Positions 1 through 9,021 of a stretch of 64,000 bases of DNA are shown one piece after another. The notes below the pieces were generated by a model. It worked only from the letters and a program-made list of their open reading frames with translations, had not been told where the DNA came from and made no database searches. Source of the DNA: Carboxylicivirga fragile. GTDB taxonomy: Bacteria > Bacteroidota > Bacteroidia > Bacteroidales > Marinilabiliaceae. The DNA lies in contig JAFMVD010000017.1 of assembly GCA_025499625.1 (NCBI GenBank), positions 1-64,000 on the forward strand, read 5' to 3'. The first letter of the stretch is position 1. The number at the start of each line of letters is the position of its first letter. Made by a program: the position numbers and the translations under genes.

Positions 1-80
1 CGAGATAGTTCACCTCAACTCTTCTGGTTTTCAGAAATTAATCTAAAATTTAAGAATAATATTAGAATTGCTAATCTAAT

Positions 81-153
81 AGCGTAGTCGAGATGAAATT
101 TTATTAATGCTGATTATCAACTAATAATCACTTCGACTTCGCTCAGTGAACGG
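81..153. repeat. Imperfect inverted repeat of a dispersed Bacteroidota-type intergenic motif
   Basis: The block at 131-153 (cttcgacttcgctcagtgaa and three more bases) is partly inverted-repeated by the block at 81-100 (agcgtagtcgagatgaaatt). From memory, the core 'cttcgacttcgctcagtga' is common between genes in many Bacteroidota genomes, so this is probably one copy of a REP-like family. No open frame covers it. Whether it is mobile or only structural cannot be told from one copy. Confidence 0.35.
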
Positions 154-203
154 ATGCTTTCAGCGTTTTTGGACACCCTCTTTAAATAATGCTTTATTTA
201 TAA

Positions 204-443
204 CTATTTTCTGAATAAACTAGCTACCCAGAGAATTACGATAGCTCCGATTAACGCGGTTACCAATTGCCCGATTAATCCTCCCCAACTTATTCCTAAT
301 ACACCTAGTAGCCATCCGCCAATGAAGGCACCTGCAATACCAAGAAGAATATTAATGAGGATGCCAAAGCCAGCACCTTTCATGATTTTGCCAGCTAAAA
401 AGCCAGCTACTAATCCAATTAAGATAATGTAAAGTAATTCCAT
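204..443 (-). CDS. GlsB/YeaQ/YmgE family small membrane protein
   Basis: A 79-residue, very hydrophobic, glycine-rich protein with about three membrane segments (roughly residues 3-22, 27-48 and 54-76). The pattern of small residues (GLVAGFLAGKIMKG near the N-terminus, GIAGAFIGGWL in the middle) is that of the GlsB/YeaQ/YmgE 'transglycosylase-associated' family, which is linked to stress responses but has no proven biochemical activity. It lies 57 bases downstream of the C69 dipeptidase gene on the same strand, with no obvious terminator between them, so it may be read through from that operon. Family call is firm; function is not known. Confidence 0.85.
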   Translation of the reverse strand: MELLYIILIGLVAGFLAGKIMKGAGFGILINILLGIAGAFIGGWLLGVLGISWGGLIGQLVTALIGAIVILWVASLFRK

Positions 444-500
444 GTCTATGAATTTTAGTACAATACAAAATACAGATATTCACGCAACTCTCCAAATGCC

Positions 501-2135
501 CTAAATGCCTTGTTTGTTGTTAGTGAATTCAGAAATGATGTCTGTTCTTAAATCTTGAAATAATTTATGAACTTTCTCCATTCGCTCAATAGTTATTTTA
601 GTCAAATACTCGCTTGCTTTTTCCGGACTTTCTTTTAATAATTCTTGCGCTTTTTTATCGATCTCATCCTGTTCGCTGAAAAATTCAGCTTCCATTGGAT
701 CACGTTTTTCGTGCAATACCTTAACAGCGTCTTGCCAGCGCAGGTACATTAGGTTATCAACAAAATCAACACACCACCTGATGCTGTTTTCTTGAAAATA
801 GGCTGGATCATATACTTTGTAACATTCGGCAACATCTGTTACTCCTGTGTATATTGGTACATAAGCACTCGTGTAAGCATTATCAACAAAGAACCAATAT
901 ATACCACCAACCTCGTTAGGAAGCCAGCCTCTAAGTTGGGTAATCATACCATATTCACCGCGTGCACGGGCCACATTCCTACGACGATTAATGTTTAATA
1001 CCTTGCGCATCTCCTCAGTTGGGAATGGTGTTGCAAAGGCACTCTTAACAATTTCGCCATCCTTGCTAGGATAAAACCAGGCGGGTGCATTTTCCTTGTC
1101 GTAAATTGTTCCTGTGAAGGTTGAGCGCTGAAAGGCCATGATATCCTGTACTGACATCTTTTTTTCTGGTTTAACCGAAAAAGGGTAAAGCGATAGGGGC
1201 TCAACAAACTGTGTGTACTGATTATCGCCATCCCATGGTGAAGTGGTAAAACGATCAGGCCAGTTGGCGTAGTTGGGTGCGTACATGGCATAAAACTGCC
1301 AAAAGCGTGAAGTTGCCCATTCGCGTGGTATAGGTGCATAAGCCTCTTGCCAGATAAATGGCTTTCCCGATTTCGGATTGTACCATCCACGATCTATTGC
1401 CTCTTGTTTGTAGTTAGATGAAGCTCTATAGTTTGCTTTGTCCTTTAGATTAATTTGTTTAATAACACTCCAGTTAGGAATAATCATAACATGATCATCA
1501 GGCACGCGTTGAGCTGCCCAAATGCAACCTGGTTTTTTGCTTTCAGGCTTCCATTCATTTCCAACACTGAATACTTCAAGTACCCAAATTTCATTCACAT
1601 CGGCGATGACTAAGGATTCGCTTTCGTCAACACATGAAGGTAAAAAACCATAGGTTTCGAGTAATTCAGTAATGAGTTTTAAAGCTTGCTCAGCAGTTGT
1701 GCAGCGTTGTAAAGCAAAGGCCTGAGCCTGCTCAATCGTCATTATTTGTTTGCAAATGCTACGATCCACCTTTAACTCGTCGCGCTGACTAAGTGTACTT
1801 TCGCCAATGGCTAATTGATTGGCATTTACCTGAGGGTAGGCCGTTTGAAAGTAGCTATTGGTTTGTTCAATTTGCGGGATGTTTCCTATAACCTTACCAT
1901 AATCTCCCAGGGGGCGACCAGATTCAATCATACCCCAAAATACAGGCGCCTTGTCACCTTTTTTAAAGGATTGACCTGGAACAAAATTAATGCGACAATC
2001 GGGGCCTGCATCCGTGTGCGATACTATAACCGAACCATCGGTCGAAGCTTTTTTACCAACAGCAATTACGGTACAAGCATTACTGTTCCAATTAAATATT
2101 AATAGTGTGAATAATGAAACTAATATTGTTTTCAT
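501..2135 (-). CDS. C69 family dipeptidase (Ntn hydrolase), exported
   Basis: The longest frame begins inside the neighbouring gene. I place the start at the internal Met (base 2135), which begins a clean signal peptide (MKTILVSLFTLLIFNWNSNA). Cys21 follows directly, as expected for the N-terminal nucleophile of peptidase family C69/U34; the conserved run ACTVIAVGKKASTDGS and the later SHTDAG match the family. Such enzymes cleave a broad range of dipeptides, here probably in the periplasm. It is the last gene of a five-gene operon for proline-type peptides, 19 bases after the proline racemase-family gene. The Cys could be mistaken for a lipobox, but -3 to -1 (SNA) fits poorly and the residue is needed for catalysis. 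Confidence 0.9.
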   Translation of the reverse strand: MKTILVSLFTLLIFNWNSNACTVIAVGKKASTDGSVIVSHTDAGPDCRINFVPGQSFKKGDKAPVFWGMIESGRPLGDYGKVIGNIPQIEQTNSYFQTAYPQVNANQLAIGESTLSQRDELKVDRSICKQIMTIEQAQAFALQRCTTAEQALKLITELLETYGFLPSCVDESESLVIADVNEIWVLEVFSVGNEWKPESKKPGCIWAAQRVPDDHVMIIPNWSVIKQINLKDKANYRASSNYKQEAIDRGWYNPKSGKPFIWQEAYAPIPREWATSRFWQFYAMYAPNYANWPDRFTTSPWDGDNQYTQFVEPLSLYPFSVKPEKKMSVQDIMAFQRSTFTGTIYDKENAPAWFYPSKDGEIVKSAFATPFPTEEMRKVLNINRRRNVARARGEYGMITQLRGWLPNEVGGIYWFFVDNAYTSAYVPIYTGVTDVAECYKVYDPAYFQENSIRWCVDFVDNLMYLRWQDAVKVLHEKRDPMEAEFFSEQDEIDKKAQELLKESPEKASEYLTKITIERMEKVHKLFQDLRTDIISEFTNNKQGI

Positions 2136-2154
2136 AATCTGTGTTTTTAACGTT

Positions 2155-3195
2155 TTATCTAAAAATAAAGCCATCTTTTAATGGATCACTAGGGTCGAAC
2201 CAAAACTCGTTTTTGCCGCTTAAGGCAGCCGTACCGCTTACTTGTGGAATAACAGCATCATGAGGGCCATAGGTGCAGGTTTCACTCACCATCACGTCCA
2301 TGCATGTACCTAAAATACTTTCTATTCGAATTTCTTCACCCAGCGCCAGTTCGCCTTTTGCATAATGTAGAGCTGCTCTGGCACTCACGCCTGAGCCTGT
2401 TGATGAGCGATCTACTTCACCTTCGGCAAAAATGCAAACATTCCTACTGTGATGCTTTGGATTATGGGCTTTGCCTGAAAAGATAGTACCATAGAGAAAA
2501 CTCAAATCCGGTTCGAAAGGATGTGTGATTGGGTATTTATCCATGACGGCATATTTTATTTTTCGACCCCAATCAATCAACTGGTTGTAGTCTTTTTCTT
2601 CCATGCCAAGGCCTAGCTTATCCGCATCAACAAAGGCATAAAAAGCACCGCCATAAGCTACATCAAAATTGACTTCACCAATGCCATCAACATAAATACT
2701 TTCGTCTTGATGTAAGAGAAATGAAGGCACATTCAAAAAGGAAACTTTCTCAACAAGGCCATCTTTAATAAATGCTTTAGAACGAATCAACCCTGGAGGT
2801 GCATCAATTACCAGCGATGGTTCATTACTTGATTTTTCAATCATTCCCGTATCAAAAACAAGTTTTGTCAAGGCAATTATGGCATGGCCACACATGGTGC
2901 TGTAGCCTTCGTTATGTAGGAAAAATGTGCCAAAATCAGCATCTTTTGTAATTGGCTCTGTAATGAGTGCACCGTACATATCGGCGTGGCCACGTGGTTC
3001 AAACATGGTACCGGTTCGGATATGATCGAGCTGATCTCTAAAATAGCGGCGTTTTTCCAGGATGGTATTTCCTTTTACTTCTGGTAGTCCACCGTAAAGT
3101 ACACGAAGAGGTTCGCCTCCTGTATGTAAATCAACGGTTTTTATTTTTAACCAGTTGCTTGGTGGTTGCCACTCCCATTTATTAAGTTGTATCAT
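2155..3195 (-). CDS. Proline racemase family, probable trans-3-hydroxy-L-proline dehydratase
   Basis: A 346-residue cytoplasmic protein of the proline racemase/hydroxyproline epimerase family. The first catalytic position is Cys102 in the motif STMCGHA. The second, which is Cys in racemases and 4-hydroxyproline epimerases (DRSPCGTG), is Thr266 here (DRSSTGSG). The Cys/Thr pair is the known signature of trans-3-hydroxy-L-proline dehydratase (as in human L3HYPDH), which yields delta-1-pyrroline-2-carboxylate. The gene just upstream in the transcript encodes an ornithine cyclodeaminase-family protein of the type that reduces this product to proline, which supports the call. Spacing to that gene is 9 bases. 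Substrate remains inferred. Confidence 0.82.
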   Translation of the reverse strand: MIQLNKWEWQPPSNWLKIKTVDLHTGGEPLRVLYGGLPEVKGNTILEKRRYFRDQLDHIRTGTMFEPRGHADMYGALITEPITKDADFGTFFLHNEGYSTMCGHAIIALTKLVFDTGMIEKSSNEPSLVIDAPPGLIRSKAFIKDGLVEKVSFLNVPSFLLHQDESIYVDGIGEVNFDVAYGGAFYAFVDADKLGLGMEEKDYNQLIDWGRKIKYAVMDKYPITHPFEPDLSFLYGTIFSGKAHNPKHHSRNVCIFAEGEVDRSSTGSGVSARAALHYAKGELALGEEIRIESILGTCMDVMVSETCTYGPHDAVIPQVSGTAALSGKNEFWFDPSDPLKDGFIFR

Positions 3196-3204
3196 TGTAT
3201 CTAC

Positions 3205-4167
3205 TTAAAAATCAACTATTGTACCTATCTTATTTTGGCAAGCACTTTCATAAACAAGCTTAGCCGCAAAAAGGTCAAAAATGCCTAGACCAACTGTTTT
3301 AAATAGGCGCGTTTCTTTAAAACCAAGTTCGCTGGGGTCAGTTATTAGGTCTGAGATATGCTTAATGCAGTTATCTCTTAGCCATTTGTTTTCAATGGCT
3401 TGTATGATGTCACCGCTTTCTGTTTTTCCATGTTCCGCATCAATCCAGATGGTGTCGATTAAGCGGAAAAGGGCTTCGGGTAATTCCTGCATATCGGGTT
3501 TGTATGAGCCAACGCCAATAAAGGTTTTACCAAGTAGTAAGTCTTCCAAATTCGGAATAACCGGAATAGGTGAAGTGGTAGCCGTAGCTATCACTTCACT
3601 ATTTATAATTACTTGCTGGGCATCTTCGCAGGGTGCCACTTCCACATCAGGACAATGCTCGGCCATGAATTTCATGAATTCATTGATATTGGCATGCGAA
3701 GGGTCAAACACATAAACACGTTGTATGTCACGCTCGTGACTAGCCAACCAGGCAATGTGTCGGCCTTGTATGCCTGCGCCAATAATGCCCAAAAACTGAA
3801 CAGTAGGATCGGACAAGTGACGCAAGCCAACGCATGCAACTGCAGCGGTACGCATGGCAGTGATTTTAGCTCCATTCATTACCGCTACTGTTTCGCCATT
3901 CGAACCATCATTCAATACCAAAGTACCATTAATTGCTGGCATTTTGTGCTGAATATTATTTGGGAAAACAGAAACCAGTTTAGTTGAATATAAATCTGGC
4001 CCTATGGATGGCATTAAAAGCAAGGTGTTATCATTAATATCAACATGCATTCTGTCAGGCGTGAAGTAATCTTCATCCTGAACTGTTCTTAATGCTACTT
4101 CCATGGCATCAATCCAATGATGTGGCGATGCTGCTTTTTCAATCTGGTTCGACGATAATATGCGCAT
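3205..4167 (-). CDS. Ornithine cyclodeaminase/mu-crystallin family, probable delta-1-pyrroline-2-carboxylate reductase
   Basis: A 320-residue NAD(P)-dependent protein. It has the Rossmann glycine motif GIIGAGIQGR near residue 127 and the family hallmark KLVSVFPNN near residue 63. Family members are ornithine cyclodeaminases, alanine dehydrogenases or ketimine reductases, including the pyrroline-2-carboxylate reductase that makes L-proline. The choice of the last activity rests on context: it lies between an aminopeptidase P gene and a 3-hydroxyproline dehydratase-like gene, 12 and 9 bases apart. Together these two enzymes would convert trans-3-hydroxyproline to proline. True ornithine cyclodeaminase is the main alternative. 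Confidence 0.78.
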   Translation of the reverse strand: MRILSSNQIEKAASPHHWIDAMEVALRTVQDEDYFTPDRMHVDINDNTLLLMPSIGPDLYSTKLVSVFPNNIQHKMPAINGTLVLNDGSNGETVAVMNGAKITAMRTAAVACVGLRHLSDPTVQFLGIIGAGIQGRHIAWLASHERDIQRVYVFDPSHANINEFMKFMAEHCPDVEVAPCEDAQQVIINSEVIATATTSPIPVIPNLEDLLLGKTFIGVGSYKPDMQELPEALFRLIDTIWIDAEHGKTESGDIIQAIENKWLRDNCIKHISDLITDPSELGFKETRLFKTVGLGIFDLFAAKLVYESACQNKIGTIVDF

Positions 4168-4179
4168 TACTCTTGGTTT

Positions 4180-5571
4180 TTAGAAGGCTTTTAAGCGTTC
4201 GTTTTCAACATCTTCAATTGACTTAGGTAGTTCTTTACCCAGTAAACGATAGCCATTCTCAGTAATCAAGAAATCTTCTTCGTTACGGCAACCACCAAAA
4301 TCTTTATATTCTTCTAATTTAGTGAAGTTAAGGTGTTTTTGAAAACGTTTGTCATTTTTCCATAAATCAATCAATTGGGGAATGAAGTAGATACCCGGCT
4401 CAATGGTCAGTACGAATCCCGGCTCAAGTTTACGTCCCAAGCGCAAGGACTTTAATCCAAACTGCGTGCTTTTAGCTTCATTATCGTAGCCTACGTGCTG
4501 TTCGCCAAGGTCTTCCATGTCATGCACATCAAGTCCCATCATATGACCTAAACCACAAGGGAAGAATATGGCATGCGCCCCTTCAGCAATTGCTTCGTCA
4601 ATATCACCTTTTACAAAATCAAGGTCTTTCATTCCGCGCATAATTTCGCGAGCCGATTCAAAGTATACCTCTTTAAAGGCAACTCCAGGTTTAAGCATTT
4701 CGATAGCGCGGTTGTGCGAGTTAAGAGCTACTTGGTAAATCTCTTTTTGTCTGCTTGTAAATTGCTTTCCAACAGGAAAGGTGCTTGACATATCGCCGGC
4801 GTAACCCATTGACGTTTCAGCTCCTGCATCTAAAAGAAATAACTGGCCATCTTTTAAAGTATTGCCGTGGTAATGGTTGTGCAATGTCTGGCCGTTAATT
4901 GTGGCAATTACAGGGAAGGAAATATAACCGTTTTGGGCAATGGCAATGCGTTCAACTTCAGCAGCAACTTCTGCCTCTGTCATACCAGGGCGAGCCATGC
5001 GCATAGCTGCCAAATGCATCTCAACCGTTGTGTTTACGGCCTTTTCAATTTCAACAATCTCCTCGTCTGATTTATAGTTACGTTGTTTGATGACTGCTTT
5101 AACTAATTCTAGCGAAGATTTTTGTTTTACTTCATTTGGTAAAATACCTAACCATTCAAATAGTTTGATCTTACTCTCGCCACGATAGACAGGCAAGAAA
5201 TGGATTGGTCGACCTTGGCGTTGTGCCTCTGACAGATCTAGCGATAGTTGAACAATACTAGCCGTGTTTTTCACCCCGCAACTTTCACCCCGTTGTTTAA
5301 TGTTTGGCTGGTTACCCATCCAAACAATGCTATCGATTGTATAATCATCACCATAAATAGTTTCTTCACCCGATTCAACATCAATAGCACCAACTAATTC
5401 AGGATGACTAATGCCGAAGAAGTAAAGGAAAGAACTATCCTGGCGGTACTTAAAAGTGTTATCGGCATAATTCATTGGGCTTTCATCGTTTCCTATGAAA
5501 ATTACGATTCCCTTGTCGACATCTTTGGCCAGTTGCTGGCGTCTTTTTATATATGTTTCTTTTTTAAACAT
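4180..5571 (-). CDS. Aminopeptidase P family metallopeptidase (M24B)
   Basis: A 463-residue enzyme with the N-terminal aminopeptidase P domain (about residues 1-150) and the C-terminal pita-bread metallopeptidase domain. All five dinuclear-metal ligands can be placed: Asp248 (LLDAGAE), Asp260 (YAGDMSS), His343 (GLGHMMGLDVH), Glu391 (TIEPGIY) and Glu431 (CRNEEDF). The family removes an N-terminal residue before proline, or splits Xaa-Pro dipeptides. There is no signal peptide, so it should act in the cytoplasm. It is the second gene of the operon, after the exported dipeptidyl peptidase, whose Xaa-Pro products it could split after uptake. Confidence 0.92.
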   Translation of the reverse strand: MFKKETYIKRRQQLAKDVDKGIVIFIGNDESPMNYADNTFKYRQDSSFLYFFGISHPELVGAIDVESGEETIYGDDYTIDSIVWMGNQPNIKQRGESCGVKNTASIVQLSLDLSEAQRQGRPIHFLPVYRGESKIKLFEWLGILPNEVKQKSSLELVKAVIKQRNYKSDEEIVEIEKAVNTTVEMHLAAMRMARPGMTEAEVAAEVERIAIAQNGYISFPVIATINGQTLHNHYHGNTLKDGQLFLLDAGAETSMGYAGDMSSTFPVGKQFTSRQKEIYQVALNSHNRAIEMLKPGVAFKEVYFESAREIMRGMKDLDFVKGDIDEAIAEGAHAIFFPCGLGHMMGLDVHDMEDLGEQHVGYDNEAKSTQFGLKSLRLGRKLEPGFVLTIEPGIYFIPQLIDLWKNDKRFQKHLNFTKLEEYKDFGGCRNEEDFLITENGYRLLGKELPKSIEDVENERLKAF

Positions 5572-5596
5572 GGTAATTGGTTTTTAGAGATTTATA

Positions 5597-7861
5597 TTAT
5601 TTGATTTTGTATTGTGCCGGAGGATTAATTCCATGTAAGTGTTTCACAAAAAAGTCCCAACGCTTGCGTATTAGGTATTTGTCGTAATAAACCTGACCAT
5701 GATCTTTATTAGGAATTAGAATTATTTCAAAATCCTTATTGGCCTTAATAAGTTCGGCTGCAAAACGGGTAGAGGCTGTTGGGTTTACATTCTGATCTAA
5801 GTCGCCATGTAGTAAAAGTAATTTACCCTCCAATTTATGTGCCTGATAATAGTTTGATTGCTCGTTGTAATGTTCCTTAACCGGGTAGCCCATGTACAAC
5901 TCCGGCCACCAGGCTTTTGCTGAGCGGTGATCGTGATTACCTGCGGTTGCAACACCAACTTTGTACCAATGTGGATAAGCTAATAATGCTCTGGCCGCAT
6001 CATATCCACCTGCCGAATGACCAAAAATACCTACTCGTGTGGTGTCCATCCAAGTATATTTCTTAGCCAAAGCTTTCATGGCAAGTATTTTGTCTGGCCC
6101 ACCAATGTCGCCAAGGTTTTTATACGAAACATCGTGGAACGATTTTGAACGAAAGGCCGAACCCATTCCATCAATATTAACCAGTACAAAACCAAGCTGT
6201 GTTAAAGGTGTATCATCGTTATTTAATCCACGATAAAAAGTTTTTGGTGCGCGAATTGTTTGCGGGCCACTATAGGTGCCTTCAATAATTGGGTACGATT
6301 TATTAGGATCTAAATTGTAGGGTTTAAACACTACACCATATATATCGGTAACACCATCGCGCCCTTTGCATACGAAGGCTTCAGGTTTTTGCCAGCCCAT
6401 TGCTAGCAGGTCTTTGATGTCGCCATTTTCTAGTGCTGATAATGCTTTACCATCGCTTAAGCGTCGTAGAACCGCCTTGTTTGGCTCTTCAATGGTTGAA
6501 TAGTTATCAACAAAGAATTTGTTATCGGGTGATAATTTAACGGTGTGAAATGCTTTTTCAGGCGTTAAGAGTTTCAATTGTTTCCCATTGAAATTGACTA
6601 CATAAAGCATAGGATAATAAGGATCGCAATCTTCTTTACCACTGGCTGTGAAATATATTTTCTTGTTTTTACTATCAACGTGTTCGATGCTTCTAATCAC
6701 ATAGTTGCCCTTGGTTACTTGTTTAACTAGCTGGCCATCTTTTAAGCTATGACGGTAAATGTGGTTATAATTATCTTGTTCTGATAACCATAAGAATTCA
6801 TTCTCTGAATCAAGTAGAATGAAATCTCCATTTTGTGGGTCAACATAAGTTGCAGCTTCCTCATTAAAAATTGGTTTGCTGCTTGCATTAGCAGGATCTA
6901 TATGTAATATTTCGCATGATTGGTAACCGCGTTTATATCTTAAATGATAGGCACTTTTACTATCCTTGGTCCATTTAAACCCATAGGATAAAAATGGAGC
7001 AGATGGCGAGATATCCAATTGTTTAACGCTATTGTTTTGTGTGTCAATAATAACATATTCCACTGTAGCTGTGATTGAATCGCCAGCCAAGGGACGTTCA
7101 TAAGAATATACCTCAGAACGGTCGCCGGTTTCGGGTAATGTTTTATACAAATACAAATTTCGTGCTTGACGACGATCATATTTTCCAACAATCACATAAC
7201 GGCCATCGGGGCTCCAATCAAAATCGGTGTTTAAATCATGATCAGCTTCACTTTCAATATTTAGAGTGGAGTACCACGATGGTGAAACACCGTAGCCGTA
7301 TGCTTTGTTACCATCTTTGGTTATTTGTGTTTCACCATTGCTATTACTAAGCCATAAGTTGTAGTCTTTTACAAAAATAGTATGTTGCTTATTAGGTGAT
7401 TTACTACTTAAGGGTAGACCTTTACTTTTTTCTTCAAGCTTGCTTAGGGTATTTGCCTTAATATCAAATTTTAAATGGAAGGTGTCGGCCTTAAACTGCA
7501 GAACATTGAGGCTATCGATGTACTTTACTTGTTTAAGTGGTAAAGCATACGGTTTAACTTCTTTATCTAATTTTTTACTAAGCTGTTGAGCCAATTGGTA
7601 TTGACTAAATAATGAGTCGCGTTGAAATTTAACTAGGTCATATTTAATGTATTCTGTTCCTTTGCGCGAATTAGTCGTGTACCAAACTGATGAAGTATTT
7701 TTACCCCAGTTTGCCACTACCCATGAATTGTAGTAATGCTTACTTAGGTTAGAAGAGATAAAGGCTTCGGCGCGTTGATAATCTTCTTCGGTAACTTGGG
7801 CTTTAAGCATGCTTAAACTTAATAATCCCAATAAAAAGATAATGTTAGTTTTCATTTTCAT
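5597..7861 (-). CDS. S9 family dipeptidyl peptidase IV-type serine peptidase, exported
   Basis: A 754-residue protein with a signal peptide ending near LKAQ, an N-terminal beta-propeller (DPPIV_N) and a C-terminal alpha/beta hydrolase domain. The catalytic triad is visible: Ser616 in GHSAGGYDA, Asp689 in HGDLDQNVNP and His721 in NKDHGQVYY. DPP IV-type enzymes remove Xaa-Pro or Xaa-Ala dipeptides from peptide N-termini in the periplasm. The two Mets at residues 1 and 3 are equally possible starts. It is the first gene of the proline-peptide operon, 25 bases before the aminopeptidase P gene. In this family specificity for proline cannot be proven from motifs alone. Confidence 0.9.
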   Translation of the reverse strand: MKMKTNIIFLLGLLSLSMLKAQVTEEDYQRAEAFISSNLSKHYYNSWVVANWGKNTSSVWYTTNSRKGTEYIKYDLVKFQRDSLFSQYQLAQQLSKKLDKEVKPYALPLKQVKYIDSLNVLQFKADTFHLKFDIKANTLSKLEEKSKGLPLSSKSPNKQHTIFVKDYNLWLSNSNGETQITKDGNKAYGYGVSPSWYSTLNIESEADHDLNTDFDWSPDGRYVIVGKYDRRQARNLYLYKTLPETGDRSEVYSYERPLAGDSITATVEYVIIDTQNNSVKQLDISPSAPFLSYGFKWTKDSKSAYHLRYKRGYQSCEILHIDPANASSKPIFNEEAATYVDPQNGDFILLDSENEFLWLSEQDNYNHIYRHSLKDGQLVKQVTKGNYVIRSIEHVDSKNKKIYFTASGKEDCDPYYPMLYVVNFNGKQLKLLTPEKAFHTVKLSPDNKFFVDNYSTIEEPNKAVLRRLSDGKALSALENGDIKDLLAMGWQKPEAFVCKGRDGVTDIYGVVFKPYNLDPNKSYPIIEGTYSGPQTIRAPKTFYRGLNNDDTPLTQLGFVLVNIDGMGSAFRSKSFHDVSYKNLGDIGGPDKILAMKALAKKYTWMDTTRVGIFGHSAGGYDAARALLAYPHWYKVGVATAGNHDHRSAKAWWPELYMGYPVKEHYNEQSNYYQAHKLEGKLLLLHGDLDQNVNPTASTRFAAELIKANKDFEIILIPNKDHGQVYYDKYLIRKRWDFFVKHLHGINPPAQYKIK

Positions 7862-8322
7862 GAATTGTTTTTGTTCGATAATTAATCTGGTTGCTTCTCG
7901 ATCGCTTATTTAAAAACAATTGAGAATTAAGGTTATGCTTCTTGATGAATGTACAATTTATGCACATTTTAATCAAATAACGATTGTATGTTATTCGGAT
8001 TTGCACCTATTTAGTGCCTACCATAGAACGTTTGAAAGTAAAACGGGGAGTATCAATAAATCCAACACTCAAAAAGACCCATGCCATATCGGCCATAGAG
8101 ATTGTTGTGGATAATGTAATGACATGAGCTAGTAGTGGAAGTAGTTCCACAACTTGAATAAAACCTGGTTTTATTTGTTACAATTGAGCTCATCAAATCT
8201 TTTTAACTGCTGCAAGTTAAAAAAATATTAAATTGTTCGATGTTTAAAGCGTAAAAAAGTAAAGGTTAGTCCTAATTGTATGATTTTTGGCAGTGTTTAA
8301 GCCATGTTTTGCCAAAAAAAAA
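7862..8322. other. Intergenic region, no gene seen
   Basis: About 460 AT-rich bases between the start of the peptidase operon and the terminator of the small beta-barrel gene. It must hold the promoter of the minus-strand operon near 7862-7950, but I found no clear box. The one open frame here (7920-8114, plus strand) has no start context, signal or recognisable motif and is not called. Confidence 0.4.
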
Positions 8323-8343
8323 CCAGCAACATTTGTTGCTGGC
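8313..8343 (-). terminator. Rho-independent terminator of the beta-barrel gene
   Basis: The perfect hairpin ccagcaacatttgttgctgg (8323-8342) is followed, read on the minus strand, by a run of nine T. It sits 25 bases beyond the stop codon of the gene that ends at 8368. Confidence 0.85.
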
Positions 8344-8367
8344 TCTATCTTTTGAATCGTGTTAAGT

Positions 8368-8850
8368 TTAAAATACGTATCTCAAACCAAAGGAAATTCC
8401 AAAATTAAAATCATTATATGTATTACCTATTCCAAACATAGGTCTGGTATCAACACTTAGATTTAAAGGGATTTCTTCAAAGTTATATTCAACACCCACT
8501 TGACCACCAAGACCAAGGTAAACACCTGAAGAACGATCTCCGTCTTTACCACTCTTGTACGACCATGAGCCAATTTGAGCTCCTGGTCCAGCATACCAAT
8601 TAAATCCACCTTCAATATTCCACACCCAATGGTAAATACCAGCTAGGTTAAAACCAGATCCATTTGAATATGAGCTCAAACCTAAATCCGCTTCTAATCG
8701 GTTTGTATTTGATAATCCTCTTTGATACGAAACCTCAGCTCCAAAATAGTTACCACCACCAAGACGTAGTCCTAATGCATGTTCGTTGGTTTGAGCTATT
8801 GCTCCAATGCTTAGCATTGCACAGAATAATACGATTAATTGTTTTTTCAT
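8368..8850 (-). CDS. Small outer-membrane beta-barrel protein
   Basis: A 160-residue protein with a standard signal peptide (MKKQLIVLFCAMLSIGAIAQ). The mature part shows alternating hydrophobic strands, many Gly and aromatic residues (YSNGSGFNLAGIYHWVW, YLGLGGQVGVEYNF) and a C-terminal aromatic residue (GLRYVF), typical of a short outer-membrane barrel of about eight strands. No specific family role can be given. It has its own terminator and is preceded by 170 bases of non-coding DNA, so it is probably monocistronic. Confidence 0.75.
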   Translation of the reverse strand: MKKQLIVLFCAMLSIGAIAQTNEHALGLRLGGGNYFGAEVSYQRGLSNTNRLEADLGLSSYSNGSGFNLAGIYHWVWNIEGGFNWYAGPGAQIGSWSYKSGKDGDRSSGVYLGLGGQVGVEYNFEEIPLNLSVDTRPMFGIGNTYNDFNFGISFGLRYVF

Positions 8851-9021
8851 CTTTTAATTAATTGCTTTTGGAAATAAATGGAACATTTGATTATTAGTTT
8901 TTAATCAGGTAAAATAACCTATCTAATAAAATAAAGGGCCATTAAATTTTTACTCAAGATCTGTAAGTTAAAACACACTTCCTGAGTAATTGTTTATGGT
9001 GCAAAAGTAAGTATTTTGATA

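Noticed and set aside
995-1390. 131-codon frame inside the C69 dipeptidase gene
   Set aside because: A shadow of the real gene in another phase; the dipeptidase frame has all family motifs.
501-2135. Lipoprotein anchoring of the C69 dipeptidase at Cys21
   Set aside because: That Cys is the expected N-terminal nucleophile, and the preceding residues SNA do not form a good lipobox.
7920-8114. 64-codon open frame in the gap before the beta-barrel gene
   Set aside because: Compositionally like non-coding DNA, with no recognisable motif or start signal.
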